Origin: Candidatus Epulonipiscium sp. | GTDB taxonomy: Bacteria; Bacillota; Clostridia; Lachnospirales; JAAYNZ01 | Direction: 5' to 3' | DNA: 38,701 nucleotides | Assembly: GCA_012799415.1 (NCBI GenBank) | Contig: JAAZLH010000385.1 | Coordinates: 1-38,701 of the forward strand | Shown here: in pieces, positions 1 through 7,968 of the stretch | Layout of the letters: every line of letters starts with the position of its first letter | Position numbering within the stretch: the first letter of the stretch is position 1 | Program-made: the position numbers and the translations under genes | Notes under the pieces: model-generated | Database searches by the model: none | Told to the model about the DNA's origin: nothing | What the model saw: the letters and a program-made list of their open reading frames with translations, nothing else

Positions 1-1254
1 GAAGCTGAAATGATGAAGGAAGAGCAGTCAACGCAGAGTGCTGAAGAGAGCAGTATGGAAGCAGCAGATGATATAAAAGAAGAACAGAGCAATCACGTTA
101 GACCGAAAGCGGGAAAAACAGTTCGTGTGGATATAGAAAGACTAGATACATTGATGAATTTAGTGAGCGAGCTTATTATTGTAAAAAATAGTTTAGAAGA
201 TGTAGATCATCAAAGTGATCAAAACTTCAACGAATCTATTGAATATTTAGAACGAATTACAACCAATTTGCATGATGCAGTGATGAAAGTTCGAATGGTG
301 CCTGTAGAGAGGGTATTCAATCGTTTCCCAAGGATGATTCGGGATTTATCACGGCAACTAAAAAAAGAAATAACTTTAGAGATGTCTGGAGAAGAAACAG
401 AGTTAGATCGTACAGTGATTGATGAAATTGGAGACCCTTTGATTCATCTTTTGCGGAATGCAGCTGATCATGGATTGGAAGTAGCAGAAATTAGAAAGCA
501 AAAAGGAAAACCTGCACAAGGTCATATTTATTTACGCGCCTACCAAGATGGCAACAATGTAGTCATTGAAGTAGAGGACGATGGAAGTGGTATTGATCCG
601 CAAATCATCAAGCAAAAAGCTATTGATAAAAATATTGTTACGGCAGAGTTGGCAGCAACCATGTCTGATCAAGAGCTAGTAGATTTATTATTTGAACCTA
701 GTTTTAGCACGGCAGCCGAAATTACCGATGTATCTGGACGTGGAGTAGGTTTAGATGTAGTAAAGACTAAGATAGAAACATTAGGGGGAGATATCGAAGT
801 AAGAACAAAAAAAGGAGAAGGCAGCAAGTTTATTGTACGGCTACCTCTTACTTTAGCTATCATTCAGGCATTGATGGTTCAAGTTGAGGCAGAAAAATAT
901 GCCATACCTCTCAATACAATTCAAACAATTGAAGATATTCAAGTGTCTGATATTAAATATGTTCAAAAACAAGAAGTGGTGGTATTACGGGATACAGTGA
1001 TCCCGGTACTACGCTTAAAGAATATATTAGATATACCAGAAAACCCTGAGAACCAACAAGAGACCCTAACGGTTGTCATTGTTAGAAAAGGGGAAAAACA
1101 AGCAGGTTTTGTTGTGGATGGTTTATTAGGGCAACAAGAAATTGTAATTAAATCTTTAGGAAGATACTTAAATGATATCAGAATGATTGCCGGAGCAACG
1201 ATTTTAGGAGATGGAGAAGTGGCATTGATATTAGATGTGAACACTTTGATATAA
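1..1254 (+). CDS. cheA: Chemotaxis histidine kinase CheA, C-terminal part (5' end outside window)
   Basis: The reading frame is open from base 1, so the gene starts upstream; 417 residues are visible. An acidic linker is followed by the dimerisation helices (VDIERLDTLMNLVSELI, about residues 43-60). The GHKL ATPase domain follows, with N box LLRNAADHGLE, G1 box DDGSGID and G2 box GRGVGLDVV, and then a CheW-like regulatory domain over the last 140 residues. The phosphotransfer (HPt) domain with its histidine is expected upstream and cannot be seen. CheA phosphorylates CheY and CheB in response to chemoreceptors on the inner membrane face. cheW follows after 13 nt, consistent with one operon. 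The first ATG, at base 10, is internal and should not be read as the start. Confidence 0.96.
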   Translation, partial: EAEMMKEEQSTQSAEESSMEAADDIKEEQSNHVRPKAGKTVRVDIERLDTLMNLVSELIIVKNSLEDVDHQSDQNFNESIEYLERITTNLHDAVMKVRMVPVERVFNRFPRMIRDLSRQLKKEITLEMSGEETELDRTVIDEIGDPLIHLLRNAADHGLEVAEIRKQKGKPAQGHIYLRAYQDGNNVVIEVEDDGSGIDPQIIKQKAIDKNIVTAELAATMSDQELVDLLFEPSFSTAAEITDVSGRGVGLDVVKTKIETLGGDIEVRTKKGEGSKFIVRLPLTLAIIQALMVQVEAEKYAIPLNTIQTIEDIQVSDIKYVQKQEVVVLRDTVIPVLRLKNILDIPENPENQQETLTVVIVRKGEKQAGFVVDGLLGQQEIVIKSLGRYLNDIRMIAGATILGDGEVALILDVNTLI

Positions 1255-1267
1255 AGGAGGGTGTCTG

Positions 1268-1705
1268 ATGAGTGAAGAAAAACAATATGTGGTGGTTATG
1301 TTAGAACAAGAGGATTTCGGTATAGATATTCAACAAATAGAAACTATTATTCGGATGAGGGATATTACACGAGTTCCCAAGGCACCATCTTTCATTAAAG
1401 GTGTTGTGAACTTAAGAGGAGACATTATTCCTGTAATGAGTCTACGACTAAAGTTCAATTTAAGCCCAGATGAATATACACCTGACACTAGAATTGTGAT
1501 TATCAAAACAGAGGAACATAGTATAGGTATGATTGTTGATCGAGTAAAAGAAGTAGTAGAATTTTCGAAAGACTCCATTGAAACTTTACAGCGATTGGCC
1601 ATCGGGGATGAGCAAAATTGGACTCAAGGGGTTGGTAAGACAGAAGGAGAAGTTGTAACGCTACTAAATGTTAATGCATTGCTAGATGAAATATTGGACG
1701 CATAG
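1268..1705 (+). CDS. cheW: Chemotaxis coupling protein CheW
   Basis: A 145-residue protein of normal CheW length, made of a single CheW/SH3-like domain. It shows the typical segment ITRVPKAPSFIKGVVNLRG (about residues 34-52) followed by GDIIPVMSLR. CheW bridges chemoreceptor tips to the CheA regulatory domain and is needed for kinase control. The start ATG lies 8 nt after a strong Shine-Dalgarno AAAGGAGGG that overlaps the cheA stop, so translation is probably coupled to cheA. It lies between cheA and cheC, the usual Firmicutes order. No unusual residues are seen. Confidence 0.96.
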   Translation: MSEEKQYVVVMLEQEDFGIDIQQIETIIRMRDITRVPKAPSFIKGVVNLRGDIIPVMSLRLKFNLSPDEYTPDTRIVIIKTEEHSIGMIVDRVKEVVEFSKDSIETLQRLAIGDEQNWTQGVGKTEGEVVTLLNVNALLDEILDA

Positions 1706-1734
1706 AAGATATCATGTCCATAAGGAGTGAAGCC

Positions 1735-2367
1735 ATGGCGAAAATGGATGTAGATCAACTAAATATGATGCACTTAGATATTTTACGAGAGATAGGCAAC
1801 ATTGGATCAGGAAATGCTGCTACTGCATTAGCTAAATTGATCAATAAAAAGATTGATATAGGAGTTCCAAAAGTAAAGCTGTTAGAATTTAAATATGTTG
1901 CAGATTTACTGGGGGGAGCAGAGACAGAAGTAATCGGTATTTTATTTAATTTAAGTGGAGAAATTACAGGAATGATGATGTTTGTTTTAGATCAGCCTTC
2001 AGCCCAAGCTTTGGTCAATTTATTAATGGGACGTGAAAGTAATAGTAAAGAACCCTTTACAGAAATAGACTTTTCTGCACTTCAAGAAATAGGAAATATT
2101 TTAGCTGGATCTTACCTATCCTCTTTGGCAAACTTAACCAATTTATCTGTATCACCCTCTATACCCCATATGGCTCAAGATATGGCCGGTGCTATTTTAA
2201 GTGTACCAGCTATTGAGTTTGGGAAAATAGGAGATAAAGCTTTATTCATTGAAACAGAGTTTATGCAAGGTCAAGATGAAGTAGCTGGCTATTTCATTTT
2301 AATACCAGAGATGCGATCCTTTAATAAAATTTTATTAGCGTTAGGAATATCTAGTAATGGTATATAA
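1735..2367 (+). CDS. cheC: CheY-P phosphatase CheC
   Basis: A 210-residue CheC. It contains two copies of the signature active-site helix: EIGNIGSGNAATALA (E19, N22) and, about 100 residues later, LQEIGNILAGSYLSSLA. Both keep the Glu and Asn of the CheC/CheX/FliY family, so it is probably an active CheY-P phosphatase; CheC also binds CheD. An upstream ATG at 1714 is in frame, but the intervening codons contain the Shine-Dalgarno AAGGAGTG placed 6 nt before the ATG at 1735, which is therefore preferred. It overlaps the start of cheD by 11 nt. Confidence 0.94.
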   Translation: MAKMDVDQLNMMHLDILREIGNIGSGNAATALAKLINKKIDIGVPKVKLLEFKYVADLLGGAETEVIGILFNLSGEITGMMMFVLDQPSAQALVNLLMGRESNSKEPFTEIDFSALQEIGNILAGSYLSSLANLTNLSVSPSIPHMAQDMAGAILSVPAIEFGKIGDKALFIETEFMQGQDEVAGYFILIPEMRSFNKILLALGISSNGI

Positions 2368-2848
2368 TGCAATGATAAAAGTAGGTATGGCAGATTTAAA
2401 TACTTGTGTATCTCCAGGTATTTTAACTACATTAGGACTTGGATCTTGTGTTGGCATTACCTTATATGACCCAGCTACAAAAATAGGGGGATTAGTTCAC
2501 GTAATGTTGCCTGATAGTACCCAAATTCGAAACAATGAAAATAAAGCAAAGTTTGCAGATACAGGGATCATTCAATTGGTAGATGATATGGTTAAGATAG
2601 GTGGAAGTAAAAAGAGGTTGGTAGCAAAAATAGCTGGAGGGGCTCAAATGTTCTCATTTCAGCAAAGTAATGATCTAATGAGAATAGGAGAAAGAAATGT
2701 AATTGCAACTAAAAAAATTTTGCAACAATTAGGTATTCCTATTCTGGCAGAGGATACAGGTGCAAATTATGGGCGCACCATAGAACTGCATACTCAAAAT
2801 GGGGTTTTGCTTGTAAAAGCTATTGGGAAAGGGATACGAGAATTTTAA
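2357..2848 (+). CDS. cheD: Chemoreceptor glutamine deamidase CheD
   Basis: A 163-residue CheD. The catalytic triad is visible: Cys31 in GLGSCVGI, His48 in GGLVHVMLP and Thr25 in ILTTLG, spaced as in characterised CheD proteins. It deamidates receptor glutamines and, with CheC, forms a feedback loop on CheY-P. The ATG at 2357 overlaps the end of cheC and has TTAGGA about 10 nt upstream; the next in-frame ATG, at 2372, has no ribosome binding site. The overlap implies translational coupling with cheC, matching the known CheC-CheD partnership. Confidence 0.94.
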   Translation: MVYNAMIKVGMADLNTCVSPGILTTLGLGSCVGITLYDPATKIGGLVHVMLPDSTQIRNNENKAKFADTGIIQLVDDMVKIGGSKKRLVAKIAGGAQMFSFQQSNDLMRIGERNVIATKKILQQLGIPILAEDTGANYGRTIELHTQNGVLLVKAIGKGIREF

Positions 2849-2873
2849 AAAAAGATATAGAGGTTAGATATAT

Positions 2874-3179
2874 ATGAAAATACTGCAGAAATTTCACATT
2901 CTATTGCCTTTGTTTGCTTCTTTTATTATAGGAACAGTGAGCTATTTGCAAAAAGATTCATTAGAAGCAATGGCCACGAAACTGATCATCACAATAACTG
3001 CATTTTATCTTTTAGGATCCATAGCTAGACATTTGGTGCAAAACATTTTACTAGAAAATGCCTTAGATGTAGATCTTCAAATGTCAAGATTTATAGAAGA
3101 TGTGGAAGATGTAGAACAAAATGTTACAGCAGTAGCAGAAGAAATTGCACAAGAAGAATCATTACCAACATCAAAATAA
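2874..3179 (+). CDS. Small two-helix membrane protein of unknown function
   Basis: A 101-residue protein that I do not recognise by family name. Two hydrophobic segments are visible, about residues 9-25 (LLPLFASFIIGTVSYL) and 35-55 (KLIITITAFYLLGSIA). An acidic tail follows, with a repeated EDVEDVEQN-like pattern, probably cytoplasmic. The start has GAGG about 9 nt upstream. It lies 25 nt after cheD and 31 nt before sigD, so it is likely cotranscribed with both and may serve motility or its regulation. That role is inferred from position only. Base composition matches its neighbours, and nothing suggests recent transfer. Confidence 0.8.
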   Translation: MKILQKFHILLPLFASFIIGTVSYLQKDSLEAMATKLIITITAFYLLGSIARHLVQNILLENALDVDLQMSRFIEDVEDVEQNVTAVAEEIAQEESLPTSK

Positions 3180-3210
3180 AGTCAGATAATTGTTAAAGGG
3201 GGGGCGTTCT

Positions 3211-3978
3211 ATGAACAAAGAAAATATAGAAGAACTATGGGTTAATTATGTCAAAACGAAAAGCCCCCATATCAAAGAAAAACTAATTATAGAATATTCT
3301 CCTCTTATTAAACATGTAGCTGGACGCTTATATATGTATCTAGGCCAGAATGTGGAATATGAAGATTTGATAGGATATGGAGTTTTTGGCCTAATTGATG
3401 CTATTGACAAATTTGATCTTGAAAAAGGCGTTAAATTTGAAACTTATGCTTCTCTAAGAATTCGAGGATCCATTTTAGATCATATTAGAAAAATGGACTG
3501 GGTACCAAGATCTTTACGGCAAAAACAAAAGGACGTTGAGAAAGCTTATTTAGATCTAGAAATTGAGTTAGGACGTCCAGCTGAGGATGAGGAAGTGGCT
3601 CAAAAGCTTAAGTTAAGCATGTCTGATTTTCAGGATCTTTTAAAACAGGTTAACATCCTTTCTTTAATTTCATTAGAGGAATATATGGATCAAAATTATG
3701 AAATAAATTTATCGTTTTATCAAGGATCTCTAGAAGAACAACCAGCAAATTATGTGGAGCAAAAAGAGTTAAAACAAATGCTAGCTGATACCATTGATGA
3801 ATTACCAGAACGGGAAAAGCAAGTGATTATTTTTTATTACTTTGAAGATATGACTTTAAAAGAAATTAGTTATGTGCTAGGGGTCTCTGAATCTAGAATT
3901 TCACAATTACATACCAAAGCCCTCATGAGATTAAAGGGGAAACTTGGGACTCAACAGGGGGTATTATTTGGGTTATAA
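3211..3978 (+). CDS. sigD: RNA polymerase sigma factor, FliA/WhiG (sigma-28, SigD) type
   Basis: A 255-residue sigma-70-family factor. Region 2 is at about 23-95 (AIDKFDLEKGVKFETYA, LRIRGSILDHIRKMDW), followed by WVPRSLR, typical of the flagellar class, then region 3 and region 4 (PEREKQVIIFYYFEDMTLKE) with a helix-turn-helix near ISYVLGVSESRISQL. It would direct transcription of late flagellar and chemotaxis genes. The ATG at 3211 has a G-rich Shine-Dalgarno (AAAGGGGGGG) 6 nt before it and is preferred to an upstream in-frame start at 3190. Its place after cheD is the same as in Bacillus subtilis. Confidence 0.94.
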   Translation: MNKENIEELWVNYVKTKSPHIKEKLIIEYSPLIKHVAGRLYMYLGQNVEYEDLIGYGVFGLIDAIDKFDLEKGVKFETYASLRIRGSILDHIRKMDWVPRSLRQKQKDVEKAYLDLEIELGRPAEDEEVAQKLKLSMSDFQDLLKQVNILSLISLEEYMDQNYEINLSFYQGSLEEQPANYVEQKELKQMLADTIDELPEREKQVIIFYYFEDMTLKEISYVLGVSESRISQLHTKALMRLKGKLGTQQGVLFGL

Positions 3979-3992
3979 GAAAGGAGTAGGCC

Positions 3993-5609
3993 ATGAATAG
4001 AAATGAAATCAATCAACAGACAGATTTTGAGCTTCAAGCAAAACATGATGGAATTTATCTAGAAATTAGAAAGCCATCACAAACCTCTATTGACTTAATG
4101 TTAGAGGGAATTATACATACCCTAGAAAGAAATAAAATATATGAATATTCCTTACAAGAAATAAAGCAAGCTTTGCAAAACAAAGCACCAGTAGTAGAAG
4201 TTAAAGTTTCAGAACAAATGGAGCTAGCTACCTTAGATGAAGAGATGCAACTGGAAATTTCATCGAATCGGATGTATGCAGTCGTTTCTTTTAAACCATC
4301 CCAAAAGGGCGGAAAAAGTTTAGAACCTGGACAAATCAAAAGGATGTTAGCAGACCATAAAGTTTGTTTTGGCCTAGATGAAGATCTGATTCATAAATTA
4401 GAAAAAGAAAAACAATATTATCATAAATATATTATTGCTCAGGGAAAAGAGGCCATCCCTGGAAAAGATGGAGAATTAATTTATCATTTTCAAATTAAAA
4501 AAGAAGCAACCTTTTTAGAAAAAGAAGATGGTACTGTTGATTTTCATCATTTGGACTTGATTGAAAACGTGCGCAAGGGACAACCTTTGGTTACAGCCAT
4601 CCCACCAGAAGATGGTATACCTGGCACGACAGTTTTGGGAGAAGAAATTATTCCTAAGAAAGGAAAGGCAATACGCTTGCCAGTAGGTAAAAACACAGAG
4701 ATTTCCCAAGACGAAACTCAACTCATAGCAACTACTGATGGACAAGTCCTTTTTACGGATAATAAAATTAGTGTTTACGAGGTTTATGAGGTGCCAGCAA
4801 ATGTAGGAACTTCAACGGGTAATATTGATTTTGTAGGAAATGTAGTAGTAAAAGGGAATGTGTTAACAGGGTTTTCTATTAAAGCAGGGGGGAATATAGA
4901 AGTTTATGGAGTTGTAGAAGGGGCTCATTTAATTGCAGAAGGTGATATTATATTATATCGAGGTATGCAAGGGATCGGTCGTGGGCAGCTTCAAGCCGGT
5001 GGAAATGTTGTAGCTAAATATATTGAAAATAGTCATGTAGAGGCAGAAAAAGACGTAAAAAGCGAAGCTATTATGCATAGTACTGTAAAAGCAGGCTTGA
5101 GTATTGTGGTAGAAGGCAAGAGGGGGTTAATCGTAGGAGGTGTTTTGCGAGCGGGTCAAGAAATTGTAGCTAAGACCATCGGATCTTCTATGGCAACAGC
5201 AACAGTATTAGAAGTTGGTTTAGATCCTACTATTGTAGAGCACTTTAGAAATTTAAAACAAAGTTTGAAAGAGACAGAAAAAGAAGCGAAGCAAGTAGAT
5301 CAGGCTATTACAATTCTCACACGTATGCAAGAAACAAGGGAGCTTACAGCAGAGCGCAAAGAAATGCTAGTGAAAACTACACGAACAAAAATTTTGTTAC
5401 AACAAAAAATGTTAAATATACGTAATGAAATAGATAAAGTTGCTCCCTTATTAGAAGTAAAAACTTTAGGAAAAGTAAAGGCAATGAAGTTGGTCTACCC
5501 CGGTGTTAAGGTAACCATAGGAACTAGCAGTATGTATATTCGTGAAGATATTCAATACTGTACTTTATATGTTGATCAAGGTGATATTAAGGTAGATGTT
5601 TATCGCTAA
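3993..5609 (+). CDS. FapA / DUF342 family protein
   Basis: A 538-residue protein matching the DUF342 (FapA, flagellar assembly protein A) family in pattern. An N-terminal domain of about 200 residues ends in a conserved IPGKDGE-like and PEDGIPGTTVLGEEI segment. A glycine-rich, beta-helix-like region follows (about 265-400), with short repeats such as GNVVVKGNV, KAGGNIEVYG and EAEKDVKSEA. The C-terminal segment is a coiled coil (about 405-480) followed by a short beta tail. The family is common beside clostridial and Bacillus motility genes; its biochemical role is poorly defined. It starts 14 nt after sigD with the Shine-Dalgarno AAGGAG. Confidence 0.87.
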   Translation: MNRNEINQQTDFELQAKHDGIYLEIRKPSQTSIDLMLEGIIHTLERNKIYEYSLQEIKQALQNKAPVVEVKVSEQMELATLDEEMQLEISSNRMYAVVSFKPSQKGGKSLEPGQIKRMLADHKVCFGLDEDLIHKLEKEKQYYHKYIIAQGKEAIPGKDGELIYHFQIKKEATFLEKEDGTVDFHHLDLIENVRKGQPLVTAIPPEDGIPGTTVLGEEIIPKKGKAIRLPVGKNTEISQDETQLIATTDGQVLFTDNKISVYEVYEVPANVGTSTGNIDFVGNVVVKGNVLTGFSIKAGGNIEVYGVVEGAHLIAEGDIILYRGMQGIGRGQLQAGGNVVAKYIENSHVEAEKDVKSEAIMHSTVKAGLSIVVEGKRGLIVGGVLRAGQEIVAKTIGSSMATATVLEVGLDPTIVEHFRNLKQSLKETEKEAKQVDQAITILTRMQETRELTAERKEMLVKTTRTKILLQQKMLNIRNEIDKVAPLLEVKTLGKVKAMKLVYPGVKVTIGTSSMYIREDIQYCTLYVDQGDIKVDVYR

Positions 5610-5639
5610 AGATTCGTTGTACACTTAGGAGGTGAAGAG

Positions 5640-5948
5640 ATGTCCATCCGGCCCTTAGACATGCAGGTAATGATTCCAAAAACACCTGAAGTAAGTCAAC
5701 GACAGCAATTAGAATTCCAAAAATCAGGACTTGAGCAGCAACAAGCACAAATGGCTGCTCAGAAGCAAGAAAAACAACAATATCAACAGGTGATAAAAAG
5801 CAATGAATCGCAAAAAGCTGCTATTTATGAAAAGGGAGAAAAAAACAGACAATCTCCTCAACAAAATAAGAAAAAGAAACAATTAGAAAAAGAAAAAAAA
5901 GAAGATATACGAGGGAAAAAATCAGGGCATATTGATATTCGAATTTAG
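5640..5948 (+). CDS. Small charged protein of the motility operon, function unknown
   Basis: A 102-residue hydrophilic protein. The ends look constrained: an N-terminal block IRPLDMQVMIPKTPEVS and a C-terminal GHIDIRI. The middle (about 20-90) is rich in Gln, Lys and Glu and likely a coiled coil or disordered. There is no signal peptide or membrane segment. The start is supported by TTAGGAGGTG 6 nt upstream. It lies 30 nt after the DUF342 gene and 17 nt before the next gene, so it is probably in the motility operon. I recall similar short proteins beside clostridial sigD genes but cannot name a family, and I assign no function. Confidence 0.8.
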   Translation: MSIRPLDMQVMIPKTPEVSQRQQLEFQKSGLEQQQAQMAAQKQEKQQYQQVIKSNESQKAAIYEKGEKNRQSPQQNKKKKQLEKEKKEDIRGKKSGHIDIRI

Positions 5949-5965
5949 TTATTAGAGGTGGAAAT

Positions 5966-6433
5966 ATGTGGAGTAATAGCCCAGAAATATTTTTAGTTTT
6001 TAGTATGAATATAATCGGCCTCTGCTTGATTTTACTTAGCCTTTGGTTTTTAAGAAAAAAGGAAGAACCTATGGGAAGTTCAAAAATCAATGAGATAGAA
6101 AAGGAATTAATGCTAAGAACACAAGAAGCAGAGGAGATTTTGGAAGAATTAAATGATTTTAGTATCTATATGATGCGTCAAATGGAAAATAAACATAAAG
6201 AACTCATATTATTATATCAACTCATTGATGAAAAGCAAAGGGTTATGAATCAAATGCCAGATACAGAGAAAAAGATAGTACCTGCTCTAGAAGGCGATCC
6301 ATATTTAAATAAGGATCAAGAGCAGATTCTGACCTTGTATAAAGAAGGCAAAACCATTGATGAAATAGCAAAAAGAATGCATATGGGCAAAGGAGAAGTT
6401 CAACTTATAATTGGGCTTTTTCAAATGAGGTGA
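5966..6433 (+). CDS. SwrB/YlxL-like protein: N-terminal membrane helix, coiled coil, C-terminal HTH-like motif
   Basis: A 155-residue protein. Residues about 8-28 (FLVFSMNIIGLCLILLSLWF) form one membrane segment. Residues 38-85 are an acidic coiled coil. The last 40 residues (ILTLYKEGKTIDEIAKRMH, then GKGEVQLIIGL) resemble a helix-turn-helix of the kind seen in DUF6115-type proteins. In Bacillus subtilis the gene between sigD and rpsB is swrB (ylxL), which has the same architecture and promotes flagellar basal body activation. I infer analogy from architecture and position; sequence homology is not shown here. The ATG has AGAGGTGG 7 nt upstream. Confidence 0.75.
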   Translation: MWSNSPEIFLVFSMNIIGLCLILLSLWFLRKKEEPMGSSKINEIEKELMLRTQEAEEILEELNDFSIYMMRQMENKHKELILLYQLIDEKQRVMNQMPDTEKKIVPALEGDPYLNKDQEQILTLYKEGKTIDEIAKRMHMGKGEVQLIIGLFQMR

Positions 6434-6437
6434 AAAT

Positions 6438-7016
6438 ATGAGGATGAAAAAATCTTATTTCTTAGGGGGACTTGGACTTGGTATAATGATATCTTCTTTC
6501 TTATCTTTTGTGATTATGATTTCATATCAAAATCAAGGTTCAAAAACACTTCCGGCAATAAATAAAGAAGAAATCATTAGGCAAGCAGAAGATCTTGGGA
6601 TGATTTTTATTACTGAACTTCCCTCTGCAACCAAAGATTGGACAGAGGAGGAAATAATTGTAAAAGCGAGAGAGCTAGGAATGGATTTTGTAGTGGATGA
6701 TATACAAGAAAATGAAATACAGAACAATAAGACAAACGAAAATAATGAGGCAGAATCAAGTCAGCAATTAAGTGATAAAGAGGTAGTAGAGGATTTGAAG
6801 AGTACGAACATCTATATTCCACCTGGATCTAGTGCAATTGCCATAGGGAAATTATTAGCTCAAGAAGGAATTATTGCTAATGCAGAAATTTTTTATTCTT
6901 TTATTATGGAAGAAAAAGCAACAACCAAACTGCGGGCAGGTAATTTTGAAATTCCTATTGGAAGTACAAATGAGGAAATTTTATTAATTTTGCAGAGAAA
7001 AGAAAAAAAGGATTAA
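6438..7016 (+). CDS. Membrane-anchored protein with repeated motif and MltG/YceG-like N-terminal module, no catalytic domain
   Basis: A 192-residue protein. Residues about 8-29 are a single membrane segment. A 14-residue motif occurs twice: EEIIRQAEDLGMIF at 44-57 and EEIIVKARELGMDF at 71-84. After an Asn/Glu-rich linker (91-115), residues about 125-188 (IYIPPGSSAIAIGKLLAQEG, AGNFEIPIGSTNEEILLIL) resemble the small N-terminal domain of the endolytic transglycosylase MltG (YceG). The much larger catalytic domain is absent. The ATG is 5 nt after GAGGTG and 5 nt after the previous stop, so it closes the motility operon. A cell-envelope role is inferred only; no enzymatic activity is expected. 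Confidence 0.75.
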   Translation: MRMKKSYFLGGLGLGIMISSFLSFVIMISYQNQGSKTLPAINKEEIIRQAEDLGMIFITELPSATKDWTEEEIIVKARELGMDFVVDDIQENEIQNNKTNENNEAESSQQLSDKEVVEDLKSTNIYIPPGSSAIAIGKLLAQEGIIANAEIFYSFIMEEKATTKLRAGNFEIPIGSTNEEILLILQRKEKKD

Positions 7017-7022
7017 AAGAGA

Positions 7023-7051
7023 TTGCCAAAACAAGGTCCTTGTGATATACT
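7023..7051 (+). promoter_or_regulatory. Sigma-A promoter for rpsB
   Basis: A -35 box TTGCCA (7023-7028, 5 of 6 to consensus) is followed by a 17-bp spacer and a -10 box TATACT (7046-7051, 5 of 6), preceded by an extended TGa. Transcription would begin near 7058, leaving about 105 nt of leader before rpsB. Confidence 0.75.
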
Positions 7052-7073
7052 AATCAACGGAAGAAAACACACA

Positions 7074-7133
7074 CGTATTTTAATTTTTTAGGGAGGTGCC
7101 CTACTGGGTTCCCCAAAAAAGATGATAAATACG
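7074..7133 (+). promoter_or_regulatory. Structured rpsB mRNA leader (candidate autoregulatory hairpin)
   Basis: Nested complementary segments are visible: CGTATTT (7074-7080) with AAATACG (7127-7133); TTTTTT (7084-7089) with AAAAAA (7115-7120); GGG (7091-7093) with CCC (7112-7114); and GCCC (7098-7101) with GGGT (7106-7109). An SD-like GGAGG at 7133-7137 has no start codon at a usable distance; the real SD is AGGAGG at 7150-7155. No T-run follows, so this is not a terminator. Ribosomal protein leaders are often bound by their own product; that function is inferred here. Confidence 0.5.
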
Positions 7134-7162
7134 GAGGAAAAACCAAAATAGGAGGAAATCAC

Positions 7163-7942
7163 ATGAGTGTAATTTCAATGAAACAATTATTAGAAGCAGG
7201 GGTACATTTCGGACATCAAACTCGACGTTGGAACCCTAAAATGGCAGAATATATTTTCACAGAGAGAAATGGAATTTATATCATTGACTTACAAAAAACA
7301 GTAAAAAAAGTTGATGAAGCATATTATGCAATTCGTGAAGTTGTAGAAAATGGTGGCAATGTTTTATTTGTAGGAACAAAAAAACAAGCTCAAGATGCTA
7401 TTAAAACAGAAGCAGAGCGTTGTGGAATGTATTATGTTAATCAAAGATGGTTAGGTGGAATGTTAACAAATTTCAAAACCATTCGTACTCGTATCGAGAG
7501 ATTAAAACAACTAGAAATGATGGAAGAAGATGGGACTTTCGAAGTACTGCCTAAAAAAGAAGTAATTCAATTAAGGAATGAAAAAGATAAATTGGAAAAA
7601 GCATTAGGCGGCATCAAAGAAATGAAAAACATCCCAGATGTTATTTTCATTGTAGATCCTAGAAAAGAAAGAATTGCAATTCAAGAAGCACATATTTTAG
7701 GCATTCCTATTGTAGCCATTGTTGACACGAATTGTGATCCTGAAGAAGTGGATTACGTCATTCCTGGTAATGATGATGCAATTCGCGCAGTCAAATTAAT
7801 CGTAGGTAAAATGGCTGATGCAGTGATTGAGGCAAACCAAGGATATCAGGATACTGAAGAAAAATCTAAAGATCATGTAGAGCAAAAAGAAAGCGCTGCC
7901 GACCTAGATACAACAGAAATATCTGAGACAACACAAGAATAA
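7163..7942 (+). CDS. rpsB: 30S ribosomal protein S2
   Basis: A 259-residue S2. The N-terminus [20 protein letters not shown], the segment [20 protein letters not shown] and the block [15 protein letters not shown] are diagnostic, and residues about 185-200 carry [20 protein letters not shown]. The last 35 residues form an acidic Glu/Lys/Asp/Thr-rich extension beyond the conserved core, typical of some Firmicutes. S2 binds the 30S subunit late, near 16S helix 26 and protein S1 where present. The start is set by AGGAGG 7 nt before the ATG. tsf lies downstream, as in most bacteria, after a hairpin-bearing spacer. Confidence 0.98.
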   Translation: MSVISMKQLLEAGVHFGHQTRRWNPKMAEYIFTERNGIYIIDLQKTVKKVDEAYYAIREVVENGGNVLFVGTKKQAQDAIKTEAERCGMYYVNQRWLGGMLTNFKTIRTRIERLKQLEMMEEDGTFEVLPKKEVIQLRNEKDKLEKALGGIKEMKNIPDVIFIVDPRKERIAIQEAHILGIPIVAIVDTNCDPEEVDYVIPGNDDAIRAVKLIVGKMADAVIEANQGYQDTEEKSKDHVEQKESAADLDTTEISETTQE

Positions 7943-7968
7943 GGTGCTTTTAGAGTAGCCATATCTTT

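Noticed and set aside
963..1244. Minus-strand frame opposite the CheW-like domain of cheA
   Set aside because: An antisense shadow of a clearly real gene, with no start context.
3197..3204. Run of G before sigD as a possible frameshift or phase-variation tract
   Set aside because: It lies outside the coding region and functions as the ribosome binding site; the reading frame is not affected.
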